Shown here: piece by piece, positions 8,401 through 16,219 of the stretch
How positions within the stretch are numbered: position 1 is the first letter of the stretch
Layout of the letters: the number at the start of each line of letters is the position of its first letter
Origin: Halalkalibacter okhensis
Lineage (GTDB): Bacteria > Bacillota > Bacilli > Bacillales > Bacillaceae_D
NCBI RefSeq assembly: GCF_000787375.1
Contig: NZ_JRJU01000013.1
Coordinates: forward strand, 54,524-118,523
Direction: 5' to 3'
DNA: 64,000 nt
Notes under the pieces: model-generated
The model's database searches: none
What the model was told of the DNA's origin: nothing
Seen by the model: only the letters and a program-made list of their open reading frames with translations
Made by a program: the position numbers and the translations under genes

Positions 8401-9048
8401 TTATCTATAATTTACTTTCATAATAATTTCATCCGCTTCTTCTTGTGTGATACCAAATTTTTCTGCAGTTCGTATCACCGCTTCTTCATCATCCATTCCT
8501 TCATTATAGACAAGAGTTGTCCAATAGAAGTAGACATCTAGCTCTTCTGCAGTAGGATATTCACCTTGTTCATAATCTTTCGGTAACTTTTTTCCTGTTG
8601 CTGAACCGAAGTCAAATACGAATTCGTGCGTTGAGTAATCGCCTGCTACAACGTCAGCTGCCTTAGTCCAATCTCCTTTTGGGGCATATTCGAATTTGGC
8701 CAATGTATAGCCTTTGCCTACTTGCCGTTCATCATCAATAACCCAAACAACAACGGCATTAAATTCCTTCCCTTCTTTCGCTTCCTCTACCACATCCATA
8801 ACGATAGCTTCAATTGCTTCCTTCCCAATATAAATGTTACTTGGAACAACCCAATAGGCAAATCTTATAGTATTTCCATTGCTCAAGTCTTCTTCTTCAA
8901 CAATTGTATAACTAGGAACACCTTGTTGATTTTCTTCTGCCATCTCTTTCTCTGTTGTTGTTGTTGCTGTTGCTTCTGCACATGTCCATACAAGCAATAG
9001 ACTTATTAAAAGAAAGCTCCGATACATCATCTTCTTTTTCCTATTCAC
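8401..9048 (-). CDS. Exported protein of unknown function
   Basis: A 215-residue protein with a basic N-terminus and one hydrophobic segment (about 9-22), consistent with export. LLVWTC could be an atypical lipobox, but Thr before Cys is unusual, so lipoprotein status is uncertain. A short Thr/Glu-rich linker (about 25-45) leads into a mixed alpha/beta domain ending in an acidic helix (GITQEEADEIIM). I do not recognise the family. The start is GTG with AAGGGGG 7 bases upstream. It lies between the P450 and the two-component system, on the latter's strand but separated by 205 bases. Confidence 0.65.
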   Translation of the reverse strand: MNRKKKMMYRSFLLISLLLVWTCAEATATTTTEKEMAEENQQGVPSYTIVEEEDLSNGNTIRFAYWVVPSNIYIGKEAIEAIVMDVVEEAKEGKEFNAVVVWVIDDERQVGKGYTLAKFEYAPKGDWTKAADVVAGDYSTHEFVFDFGSATGKKLPKDYEQGEYPTAEELDVYFYWTTLVYNEGMDDEEAVIRTAEKFGITQEEADEIIMKVNYR

Positions 9049-9253
9049 TTTTTAACCCCCTTGATTTTTTACAAGAGTTCACCATGTATAAAAATGTGAA
9101 TTCTTCTCTCTTTTAATTCTGCGTCGGAATACTTTTTTTTATCATAAATTTATATAAATAATTAGATTGTAACGATAAATCTAATTAAAAACCTTTGAGT
9201 TTTATTTTCGTCTGCCTTTTCTCATGTACGAAAAAAACAATCATTATATCTCT

Positions 9254-10633
9254 TTAGGTATTTGGTAAAAGGATCGTAAAGGTTGTGCCCACTCCGTATG
9301 TACTTTTGACTTGAATTTCTCCACCATGCAGTTCAATCAATTGTTTCGTAATGGCTAATCCTAACCCACTGCCGCCATGTTTCGTTGAACGAGATTGATC
9401 TACTCGATAAAATCGTTCCCATACATAATCTAGATCTTTAGCAGGAATACCTTCTCCATTATCTTGTACGGTAATTGAAATTTTCGTTTTTTCATGATTC
9501 ATTTGCAACTTAATTTGTCCTTTTTCCGCTGTATGTCGGATTGCATTTTCTAATAAATTTAAAATAACTTGTTCCATACGGCCTGGATCTATGAAGGCTT
9601 TGATTTCATCTGATGTAGAAGAAAAATCAACACTTATATTTTTTTTAGTTGCCTCAACCTTCACTTTTTGAATCACTTTATATCCTATTTCAACTAAATT
9701 GCAGTCCTCCTTCTCAATGGTAAATTGTCCTTCATCTAGTTTCACCAACTGAAAGATATCATTAACTAAGCGATCCATCCGAACGGCTTCTTGATAAATC
9801 ACTCTCGAATGGTCGCTAATATCATCCCCTAGATCACTTTTATCCTTCAGGATCGATGCATAAGCCTTAATATAGGTTAAAGGCGTACGAAGATCATGAG
9901 AAACATTTGAGAGAAATTGCTGCCTTGTATCCCGATATTTCATTAATTGCTTGGCCATTAATGAAATATCTTTCATTAAATCGGCTATTTCATCATTACC
10001 TTTCGCATTCAACTGAACATCAAAATTACCTTTTGCAATTTTTTTTGTTGTATTACGGATTTTCACTAAAGGAGTTGTCCACCGTTTCGATAAATATAGG
10101 ATGATCATACCTGATAAGAATAGTGAAAAGACCGTCATACTTATTGAGATGAATAATAACTGGGCTTTGGCTTGCTCAAACTCTCCCGTATCTTGGTCAA
10201 TAAACAAATATCCTACAACAACGTTGTGTTGCTCTAAAGGAACAGCTGCCCAAACATGTGGAATATGATGAGCGACGGTTTCAACATATTCTGTTTTACT
10301 TTCTCGTCCAAGTTGACTAACCCAATCACGATAAAAAATCATTTTTTCGGAATCTATTGGATACGAATGGTCAATCACACCAAAATTACCGTCGAATACA
10401 ATAAATGAACTTTCTCTTCCTCTTCTTTCCATTAAGACGACATGGTGAAGTGTATGATTGGTAAAATCTTCTTCAATCACTTCCTTATGGGCTTGTAGTC
10501 GATATTCAATATCTTGTTGGAGCTGGTTTTTATAAAAGGTCTTTGACACGTGATAAAAAGCTGCACTCATTGAAACAATCCCGATGAAGGACGAAACAAA
10601 TACAAGGATCATTAATTTGGTCGTAAGCTTCAT
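9254..10633 (-). CDS. Two-component sensor histidine kinase
   Basis: Membrane sensor that phosphorylates the response regulator encoded just upstream. In order: membrane helix (about 7-27), an extracellular domain of ~130 residues, a second helix (about 162-182), a HAMP linker, a HisKA dimerisation helix with the phospho-acceptor His246 in SHDLRTPLTYIKAY, and an ATPase domain with N box NLLENAIRHT, G1 DNGEGIP and G2 GGSGLGLA. Layout fits the PhoR/ResE-like class. Its start overlaps the regulator's stop by four bases, so the two are translationally coupled. The extracellular segment does not reveal the signal. Confidence 0.95.
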   Translation of the reverse strand: MKLTTKLMILVFVSSFIGIVSMSAAFYHVSKTFYKNQLQQDIEYRLQAHKEVIEEDFTNHTLHHVVLMERRGRESSFIVFDGNFGVIDHSYPIDSEKMIFYRDWVSQLGRESKTEYVETVAHHIPHVWAAVPLEQHNVVVGYLFIDQDTGEFEQAKAQLLFISISMTVFSLFLSGMIILYLSKRWTTPLVKIRNTTKKIAKGNFDVQLNAKGNDEIADLMKDISLMAKQLMKYRDTRQQFLSNVSHDLRTPLTYIKAYASILKDKSDLGDDISDHSRVIYQEAVRMDRLVNDIFQLVKLDEGQFTIEKEDCNLVEIGYKVIQKVKVEATKKNISVDFSSTSDEIKAFIDPGRMEQVILNLLENAIRHTAEKGQIKLQMNHEKTKISITVQDNGEGIPAKDLDYVWERFYRVDQSRSTKHGGSGLGLAITKQLIELHGGEIQVKSTYGVGTTFTILLPNT

Positions 10634-11325
10634 TGAACATACCCTGGTTGGGATAGCTTATATCCGACTCCCCAAACCGTTTCAACGATACGCTTTTCTA
10701 AGCCGGCATTTTTCAATTTTTCCCTAATATTTTTAATATGGGTATCAATATTTCGATCATACCTGTCTAACTGACCATCCCATTCCAATTCTAAAAGCTG
10801 ATCTCTTGTAAATACTTGACCAGGGTGTGAAAATAGACGTAAAAAAATTTGATATTCTTTCCTAGTAAGCCCAACCGTTTGATTACCTATTGTGAAAACT
10901 TTTTCATGTTCATGTAATGTAATTCCATACAACTCGGTTACTCTTTCCTTTGGGTTTGCTTTTTCAAATCTTCTTAACACTGATTGAACCCGTGCTTTTA
11001 GCTCAGATGGTTCAAAGGGCTTTGTAATATAATCATCTGCACCTAAATTTAATCCCTTAACCACATCATCTGTTTCCCCTAACGCCGTTAAAAGAATGAC
11101 AGGTATTGCTGAATCCTCCTGTTCTAATCTTCGTAAGACATCGTAGCCATTCATAATAGGCATCATCACATCTAAAAGCAACAAATCATAGTTCCTTTGA
11201 TTTATTAAGTTAATAGCCTCTTCACCAGAAGATGCCACTTCAATCTGATAGTTTTCAGCATTTAAACAGACAGCAATGAGCTTTTGCATCTGAATTTCAT
11301 CATCTACAATTAAAAGATTTTTCAT
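10630..11325 (-). CDS. OmpR/PhoB-family response regulator
   Basis: DNA-binding partner of the adjacent kinase, 231 residues. The receiver domain (1-~120) has the acidic pair DD at 8-9, the phosphorylated Asp52 in LLLLDVMMP, and the conserved Thr and Lys (LLTALGE and YITKPFEP). The C-terminal winged-helix domain ends with the typical VWGVGYKL. GAGAGGT precedes the ATG. It lies 70 bases behind the His-rich lipoprotein gene, with a hairpin in the gap. The 11-bp direct repeats upstream of that lipoprotein gene are a candidate binding site (inference). Confidence 0.95.
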   Translation of the reverse strand: MKNLLIVDDEIQMQKLIAVCLNAENYQIEVASSGEEAINLINQRNYDLLLLDVMMPIMNGYDVLRRLEQEDSAIPVILLTALGETDDVVKGLNLGADDYITKPFEPSELKARVQSVLRRFEKANPKERVTELYGITLHEHEKVFTIGNQTVGLTRKEYQIFLRLFSHPGQVFTRDQLLELEWDGQLDRYDRNIDTHIKNIREKLKNAGLEKRIVETVWGVGYKLSQPGYVQ

Positions 11326-11353
11326 TTTTTACCTCTCTTTAAAAAAATGAAGA

Positions 11354-11383
11354 GGAAGGCGATTTTACATAATCGTTCCTTCC
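11354..11383 (-). terminator. Hairpin between lipoprotein and regulator genes
   Basis: An 11-bp stem (GGAAGG plus CGATT, with a two-base bulge on one side) around a 6-base loop, in the 70-base gap. It may partly end the upstream lipoprotein transcript or, less likely, separate transcripts entirely. No strong T-run follows. Confidence 0.4.
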
Positions 11384-11395
11384 CATTCACATTTA

Positions 11396-12709
11396 TTAAT
11401 GATGTGCATGATCACTTCCATCCAAAGAGACAATCTCTAATTTTTCATCAAGAACTCCTTGTGTTTGAAATGGAATAAGATCCAATGATCCGATTAAATA
11501 CCCGTGATTATACGGACCTTCTGTTGGATCCGTTTCAAAAGCTGGTTTTAGCTTAGCTAAATACTTATACAATGACTCTGTTAATTCCCCTGCCTCTAGC
11601 CAAACCATTGGTGCATGTTTTCCTAGATGAGCAAATGGTGCTGCCGCGATAGCAAGCTCTGGAATTTCAGTCGATACAAATACTAACCCATGCCCAGGAC
11701 TCGTAATACCCCAGCCAAAGTTATTATCATCTTTAAATGTAGAAAAAGCAATAGATTGGTCAATGGAGGTATGTCCAGATATGCGTTGAACTGTTCCGTA
11801 TTCCCCCAGTTGACTTGCTACTTTTTCAGATATCATTTCCTCTGGACCGACAATGTAAATTACGGCCTCGCCTTCACGCTTTTCTAACGCTTTTATGGTT
11901 TCTTGTGGTATCGTTTCTTTCTCTACATATAATAGAGATTCATTCATATGGGCTATCCAGTTCCCTACTGGTATAGTATACTCTTTAGCCTTCTCTTCAG
12001 ATGAACCGATAATGACAGCTTGATGTACATGTCCGATTGTTTCAAAAAAGACTTCTTCTATTTTTTCAGCAAAGTCTGCTGGATTTTCACCAACAATTTG
12101 TTCTACTTTAAATTGATCCAGTTTATTTAACTCTTTTTCATCATATTGACCAATAATTAATACTTGAGTTCCCTGATCATTTCCTTTTGGTTGGAGACGA
12201 TTTATTTCCATTACCACTTCATCCGTTATTTCCTCATCAACATATAGTAGTGGTCCATCATTCGGATGGTGAACTAATGTTAAAGCAGCTAATGACTGTT
12301 GCCAATTATTAACTGGGGCTAAGATCACTGTTCCCGGTTGATTTTGTTCATGAGTTGCTGGCCAAACAGTTTGCGCTACATGGATTGATGTCCTTATAGG
12401 ATCTGCTTCACTTATTCTTGTTACATTTTTGGTATTTTCTATCACTAGTCCATTTAATGACTGTTCATTAAATGGATGAGGCGCTCCTTTAGCTTCATTC
12501 TCTACTTGTTCGCGTGAACTGGTAGTACTTTCCCTGTCGTCATTTCCATGTTCATGATGAGCGTTATCTGATTCTTGCGCATTCTTATGATGGGCTTCTT
12601 CTACTTCTTGATGATTGCGGTGATCGCTTATTTCATCATTTGTACACCCTGTTAAAATAATAATTAGCCCTAATAAATTGGCAAGGATTATAGTTCTTCC
12701 ATTTTTCAA
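11396..12709 (-). CDS. His-rich lipoprotein with putative cell-wall-binding (CWB2-like) repeats
   Basis: A 437-residue exported protein. The signal peptide ends in the lipobox ILTGC (Cys22), so it should be lipid-anchored outside the membrane. A ~40-residue His-rich segment follows (HHKNAQ, AHHEHGNDD) and the protein ends DHAHH, which suggests binding of a metal such as zinc, copper or nickel. The remaining ~330 residues carry the VTRISE, VILAPVNNWQQSLAALTL and PLLYV patterns of cell-wall-binding repeat 2 domains, apparently in tandem. The TTG at 12709 is chosen because AAGGGG lies 9 bases upstream and gives a normal signal peptide; GTG 12745 would add 12 residues. It precedes a regulator and kinase on the same strand. 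Confidence 0.75.
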   Translation of the reverse strand: MKNGRTIILANLLGLIIILTGCTNDEISDHRNHQEVEEAHHKNAQESDNAHHEHGNDDRESTTSSREQVENEAKGAPHPFNEQSLNGLVIENTKNVTRISEADPIRTSIHVAQTVWPATHEQNQPGTVILAPVNNWQQSLAALTLVHHPNDGPLLYVDEEITDEVVMEINRLQPKGNDQGTQVLIIGQYDEKELNKLDQFKVEQIVGENPADFAEKIEEVFFETIGHVHQAVIIGSSEEKAKEYTIPVGNWIAHMNESLLYVEKETIPQETIKALEKREGEAVIYIVGPEEMISEKVASQLGEYGTVQRISGHTSIDQSIAFSTFKDDNNFGWGITSPGHGLVFVSTEIPELAIAAAPFAHLGKHAPMVWLEAGELTESLYKYLAKLKPAFETDPTEGPYNHGYLIGSLDLIPFQTQGVLDEKLEIVSLDGSDHAHH

Positions 12710-12829
12710 TTTGCCAAACCCCTTTCTTACTACTAAATTTCTCACGCTTTTATGATACCTGTTATTTATGTAGAAAGAATGAAGATTTAACTATTCGTGA
12801 AACGTCCAAAAGATTTTTATAGCATTTTA

Positions 12830-12862
12830 AAGTTCATTAAAACTTTACCTTAACTTTAATTT
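12830..12862. promoter_or_regulatory. 11-bp direct repeats upstream of the His-rich lipoprotein gene
   Basis: Two adjacent 11-base units AACTTTACCTT and AACTTTAATTT (12841-12851, 12852-12862), preceded by a weaker unit AAGTTCATTAA. One-helical-turn direct repeats are typical of OmpR-family binding sites. They lie about 120-150 bases before the lipoprotein start, near a possible minus-strand -10 (TATAAA near 12815). The rest of the 420-base gap (12710-13129) is AT-rich with no gene; its right end holds the nsrR promoter. Confidence 0.4.
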
Positions 12863-13129
12863 AAAGTCCTTATGCAATCTTCCTTACCTTAACTACTTGA
12901 TTTCAGAACATAGCAATACTATATTAATGTCATTAAATCTCACACATTTTTTTCGTTTTCCCCTCACTAATTTAGGCATAATTAAAGACAATCTGCACCG
13001 TTTCCTGTAGGATAAATGTATAATTGTAGCTTTGGTTTATATTAGCTGAATTTGTTCCGTGTGAATATGCTCTTTAGATTTTGTAATATACCAATTGTAA
13101 ACATACTTTAGTCAACAGGAGTGATTCCC

Positions 13130-13576
13130 TTGCATTTAACTAGTTATACAGATTATGCATTACGTACTCTTTTGTATTTAAGTACAAGAGACACAATAGA
13201 GTTAGCAAAAATTAAAGATATAGCAACGATTTACAATATTTCCAATAATCATATGAGTAAAGTCGTTTATGAATTAGGGCAACTAGGACTGATTAAAACC
13301 ATTCGGGGGAAGAATGGGGGCATTAAATTGGCATTAGATCCAAAAGATATTAATATTGGGGCAGTTGTTCGAAAAACAGAGAATCTTCATATTGTTGAAT
13401 GTTTCGATCGAAAAAACAACACATGTATCATTAGTTCTGCTTGCAAATTAAAGTTTGCATTAAATGAGGCTCTCCAAGCTTATCTAAGTGTTCTTGATCA
13501 ATATACCCTAGCAGATATCATTACGAACAAAAATGATTTACTAGAAATATTTACTTTTCATGAACAGAATGCTTAA
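13130..13576 (+). CDS. nsrR: Nitric-oxide-sensing repressor NsrR (Rrf2 family)
   Basis: Iron-sulfur transcription factor that loses DNA binding when its [4Fe-4S] cluster meets nitric oxide, controlling NO-detoxification and nitrosative-stress genes. With the TTG at 13130 as start (AGGAGTG just upstream), the 148-residue protein aligns end to end with B. subtilis NsrR. It keeps the winged helix-turn-helix, the recognition helix NNHMSKVVYELG, the RGKNGGIKLA wing, and the cluster ligands Cys91, Cys99, Cys105 and Asp8. A GTG at 13121 would add three residues. No flavohaemoglobin or nitrite reductase gene is nearby, so its targets lie elsewhere. Confidence 0.93.
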   Translation: MHLTSYTDYALRTLLYLSTRDTIELAKIKDIATIYNISNNHMSKVVYELGQLGLIKTIRGKNGGIKLALDPKDINIGAVVRKTENLHIVECFDRKNNTCIISSACKLKFALNEALQAYLSVLDQYTLADIITNKNDLLEIFTFHEQNA

Positions 13577-13597
13577 TGTACCATATACAATAAAAAA

Positions 13598-13647
13598 GGC
13601 TGAAATAAAGCTGAACTATTGGAGAATAGTCAAGCTTTATTTCAGCC
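13598..13647. terminator. Bidirectional terminator between nsrR and the FMN-protein gene
   Basis: A 15-bp inverted repeat (GGCTGAAATAAAGCT) with an inner 6-bp stem. On the minus strand it is followed by T6, on the plus strand by only a weak T stretch. It lies between two convergent genes. Confidence 0.75.
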
Positions 13648-13658
13648 GTTTCATCCGG

Positions 13659-14264
13659 TTAACGATTAAATTCAACCTCTTTTTTGCTCTCTTTAACTTT
13701 GAAAAAATCCCCTCCCTTGTTATTGCCACTATGTAACTTAGTTGCTTTTTGTAATTTAGGGACGTGCTTAGAACAATGGATAAATGCCTCTTCTACTTCT
13801 ATCACAATCCATCTCTCTGCTTTTCCCCCCTCTTTTAATCGGATATCATCTCTCATTTTCTTTGTTAATTGAAGCGTATCTAATTCTTTATTCTCATATA
13901 TAAAAGCCTTCCCATTTACATGTAATCCGTTACGACTATGGAAGAAATCAATAAACATTAAACCAATATGAGGGTTTTCCATCATATTTCCCATGCTAGC
14001 CATGACACCGTTGCCTCGATATTCTGGGTACATGACCATATTTTCATTAATTACTCTGACAAAACCCGTGTCTCCAGCCCGAAAGGACGAATCACATTTT
14101 CCGTTGCTGTCAGAAGTTGAAACAAACATCATCTCTTGTGCTTCAATAAATTCTTGCATCGTTTCGTTTAAATAAGATAACATTTGATTCTTATAAAAGG
14201 CCTTTGCTCGCTTTTCTGTTTTGTATTTCTCTTGCAAAAACTCTTCTCCCGATCCTTTAAACAA
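13659..14264 (-). CDS. Pyridoxamine 5'-phosphate oxidase-like FMN-binding protein
   Basis: A soluble flavoprotein-like protein of about 201 residues. The segment MFVSTSDSNGKCDSSFRAGDTGFVRV, read here only as its ends and the GDTGFVRV core, is typical of the split-barrel pyridoxamine-phosphate-oxidase superfamily, as are YPEYRGNGVMASMGN and IGLMFIDF. Members reduce or oxidise small substrates with FMN or F420; this one cannot be assigned a substrate. The start is uncertain: TTG 14264 has AAAAGGGG 9 bases upstream, while the frame stays open to 14408 with no ribosome site and an unconvincing N-terminus. It is followed by the shared terminator. Confidence 0.75.
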   Translation of the reverse strand: MFKGSGEEFLQEKYKTEKRAKAFYKNQMLSYLNETMQEFIEAQEMMFVSTSDSNGKCDSSFRAGDTGFVRVINENMVMYPEYRGNGVMASMGNMMENPHIGLMFIDFFHSRNGLHVNGKAFIYENKELDTLQLTKKMRDDIRLKEGGKAERWIVIEVEEAFIHCSKHVPKLQKATKLHSGNNKGGDFFKVKESKKEVEFNR

Positions 14265-14434
14265 CTTGTTCAACCCCTTTTCACTACTGAAATAGGTGAA
14301 ACGTTCTTGTGTTATTTTACCTGAACATTCACACAAATGACTCGATATTGTCAGATTATATAACATGTATTTTAAATCCATCAAAAAGAAACTGCAAAAC
14401 CTTATCAAGGTTTCCAGCTTCTTTATATCATTTT

Positions 14435-14665
14435 TTAAACTGACTTTTTATAGAGCCGTTTATTTAATTTTTTGTATAGTTCGTCACCTGTATCGCAAGC
14501 AAATACTTTTCCATCAACTAATGAAAAGGGACAGCTCTTACACGTTTTACACTTTCCAAGGCATCCTTTTCTCTTAATTGTTACATCAGGATACTGTCCT
14601 TTTAGAGCCTTGTACGTTTTTTTTGTTTTGAATTCATTCTCTTTACAGAAATAAACTTTCCGCAT
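14435..14665 (-). CDS. DUF1450 (YuzB-like) Cys-rich small protein
   Basis: A 76-residue protein resembling the DUF1450 family of small thioredoxin-fold-like, possibly iron-sulfur or redox proteins. It has the family's pattern of a GCLGKC motif, an extra CKSC pair just after, and the FSLVDGKVFACDTGDEL segment; counting the N-terminal YFC there are six Cys. The true start is the ATG at 14665 behind GGAGAAAG; a longer reading to 14776 runs through the promoter. A near-consensus Fur box lies 24 bases upstream, so the gene is probably induced by iron limitation. Function is otherwise unknown. Confidence 0.75.
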   Translation of the reverse strand: MRKVYFCKENEFKTKKTYKALKGQYPDVTIKRKGCLGKCKTCKSCPFSLVDGKVFACDTGDELYKKLNKRLYKKSV

Positions 14666-14688
14666 CGCACTTTCTCCTATCAACAATT

Positions 14689-14707
14689 GATAATTATAAT
14701 CATTTTC
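14689..14707. promoter_or_regulatory. Fur box upstream of the DUF1450 gene
   Basis: The 19-mer GATAATTATAATCATTTTC matches the classic Fur-box consensus GATAATGATAATCATTATC at 17 of 19 positions. It sits in the promoter region, 24-42 bases before the ATG at 14665. Confidence 0.8.
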
Positions 14708-14802
14708 AATTATATATATATCATACCATGCGGATATAAAGATGTATAGTCGTAACAATCTGATAATTAAAAACAAAAAATGACTCCTTTTCTCCGGAGT
14801 CT

Positions 14803-15528
14803 CTAACTAATATGGTTTTTCATATATTGTCGATATTTTTCATATAGTTTTTTTCTGTTTTTTTGTGCTTTATACTCCATAAGTTGAAGTTTATATCCTG
14901 CCTTGTTGTATAACAAATGCCCTGTCTCTTTCCCAACCAACTCAGAGCGTTTTCCCATCCTGTATTTATAGTTTATGATTTTTAACCAGTCATTTGAACG
15001 TTTTCCAAAATGATATTTCGATTGTGGCTTTTTAACAACAATCCCTTCAAGGTCGTATTCTTTTACAACATCAAAATACGTCTCGGAGTTCCCCTCTACC
15101 CATTGAGATGTCACCATTGTTATTGTATCTGTAGGAATAACTGTGTTTAAAAGTGTTTTTCGTTTAATAAGTGGCAGCTGAGTTATTTGTCTGCCTTTAT
15201 AGAATAACAGATCAAAAGCCACAAATTGAATGGGAATCGCTGTATTTACCGACTTGAATCGTTCCATTAAACGAGGAAAATCTGGCTTGTTTTCTTTGTT
15301 AACTGAAATGAGCTCTCCATCTAAGACAATCCCTTTTGGCAAAGAAATGAATGAAATTTCTGGAAAAAAGGACGTAACATCGAGACTATGTCTAGTAAAT
15401 AATTTCGGTGTTCCCGTTATATTACTATAAATTAACCTAACCCCATCTAATTTTAATTCCGTTATGACATTTGCATAATCTGCCGGCGGAGAAGCCGCCT
15501 CTTGTAACAACATTGGAGAAATAAACAT
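14803..15528 (-). CDS. Stand-alone ATP-dependent DNA ligase
   Basis: Seals nicks in DNA using ATP. The 241-residue protein has the nucleotidyltransferase motif I ELKLDGVR, with Lys26 as the adenylated residue, motif III (FVAFDLLF), motif IV (EGIVVKKP) and motif V (KIINYKY). It stops there, apparently without a separate OB-fold domain of full size, like the small ligases related to the LigD catalytic core and to B. subtilis YoqV. The ATG at 15528 follows GGAGG. No Ku, primase or nuclease partner is adjacent, so it is not a standard two-gene end-joining locus here. Confidence 0.88.
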   Translation of the reverse strand: MFISPMLLQEAASPPADYANVITELKLDGVRLIYSNITGTPKLFTRHSLDVTSFFPEISFISLPKGIVLDGELISVNKENKPDFPRLMERFKSVNTAIPIQFVAFDLLFYKGRQITQLPLIKRKTLLNTVIPTDTITMVTSQWVEGNSETYFDVVKEYDLEGIVVKKPQSKYHFGKRSNDWLKIINYKYRMGKRSELVGKETGHLLYNKAGYKLQLMEYKAQKNRKKLYEKYRQYMKNHIS

Positions 15529-15671
15529 CTGCACCACCTCCCATTTTATCTTACACCGACTATTTGATCTTTTCATTAGTGAGCAATTGGAAGTGAGTAA
15601 AAATATAAGAATAATTGCTGAAAGTTCAAGTTAACCTAATATTATCTTTCAAAATAGCAGGAGTGAAATGA

Positions 15672-15935
15672 ATGAAATTCGTTGATGAGTTATTTGAATT
15701 ATATAAAAATCATTTAACTGGAGATGAAGAAGATGCGCTAATTATAATCAATGGAATATTGCATGATTTCAATGATAGGGACATTAAGCATTTGGTTGAT
15801 ACTATGCCTGATCAAGAACGTTTTGAAATGCTAGCATTGTATCTATATGAAAAATTCCGAATCAAAGTTGCCGAAGAAGGGATTGGTCAAACGGGGAATG
15901 CTGATGACCAAGATGAGGTGAAATTTTATCATTGA
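15672..15935 (+). CDS. Small helical protein, DUF6154-like
   Basis: An 87-residue acidic, helical protein, starting behind AGCAGGAGTG. It resembles small Bacillus proteins annotated DUF6154, whose pattern is an N-terminal VDELFELYKN, a central MPDQERFEMLALYLYEK and a short acidic tail. That assignment is from memory of the pattern and only moderately sure. No function is known. It diverges from the DNA ligase and is followed by the diverged repeat copy. Confidence 0.65.
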   Translation: MKFVDELFELYKNHLTGDEEDALIIINGILHDFNDRDIKHLVDTMPDQERFEMLALYLYEKFRIKVAEEGIGQTGNADDQDEVKFYH

Positions 15936-16039
15936 GATGGAGTATAGTTAAATGCGCCTTATAATAGGCGGCACTAAAATGAAGATTTTCAGCAAGACCA
16001 CTGAATAAGGTGAAAGTCTTGAGGCCACTGAAAAAGTCC

Positions 16040-16086
16040 TTTTAGAAGATTCGAGGAAGCAGCAATGGCTCCACACGTTGCGCGCC
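16040..16086 (-). repeat. Diverged copy of the hairpin-tail repeat
   Basis: The 25 bases at 16062-16086, read on the minus strand, match the tail of the last repeat unit at the end of the window (63972-63996) at 22 of 25 positions. AGAAGATTCG just before it resembles the repeat loop AGATCG. A further degenerate piece (GCAACGGATCCGCTCATTGC) lies at about 16122-16141. The whole gap 15936-16219 holds no gene. Confidence 0.55.
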
Positions 16087-16149
16087 TGCTACGAGAAACC
16101 CACTCATAGCAAGCTTAAGACAAAGCAACGGATCCGCTCATTGCTTAAA

Positions 16150-16188
16150 GGCCACATCAAAGGTGAAAGTCGCACCTTTGATGTGGCC
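16150..16188. terminator. 16-bp hairpin, bidirectional terminator
   Basis: A perfect 16-bp stem (GGCCACATCAAAGGTG) with a 7-base loop, followed by TCTTTT on the plus strand and TTTAAG on the minus strand. It ends the leftward EamA gene and could end the rightward gene too. Confidence 0.8.
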
Positions 16189-16219
16189 TCTTTTAATGGA
16201 CGCATTTTCCACTCTTCAT

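Noticed and set aside
15936..16150. Insertion-sequence remnant
   Set aside because: No transposase-like frame, no terminal inverted repeats or target duplication seen; the recognisable part belongs to the hairpin-tail repeat family.
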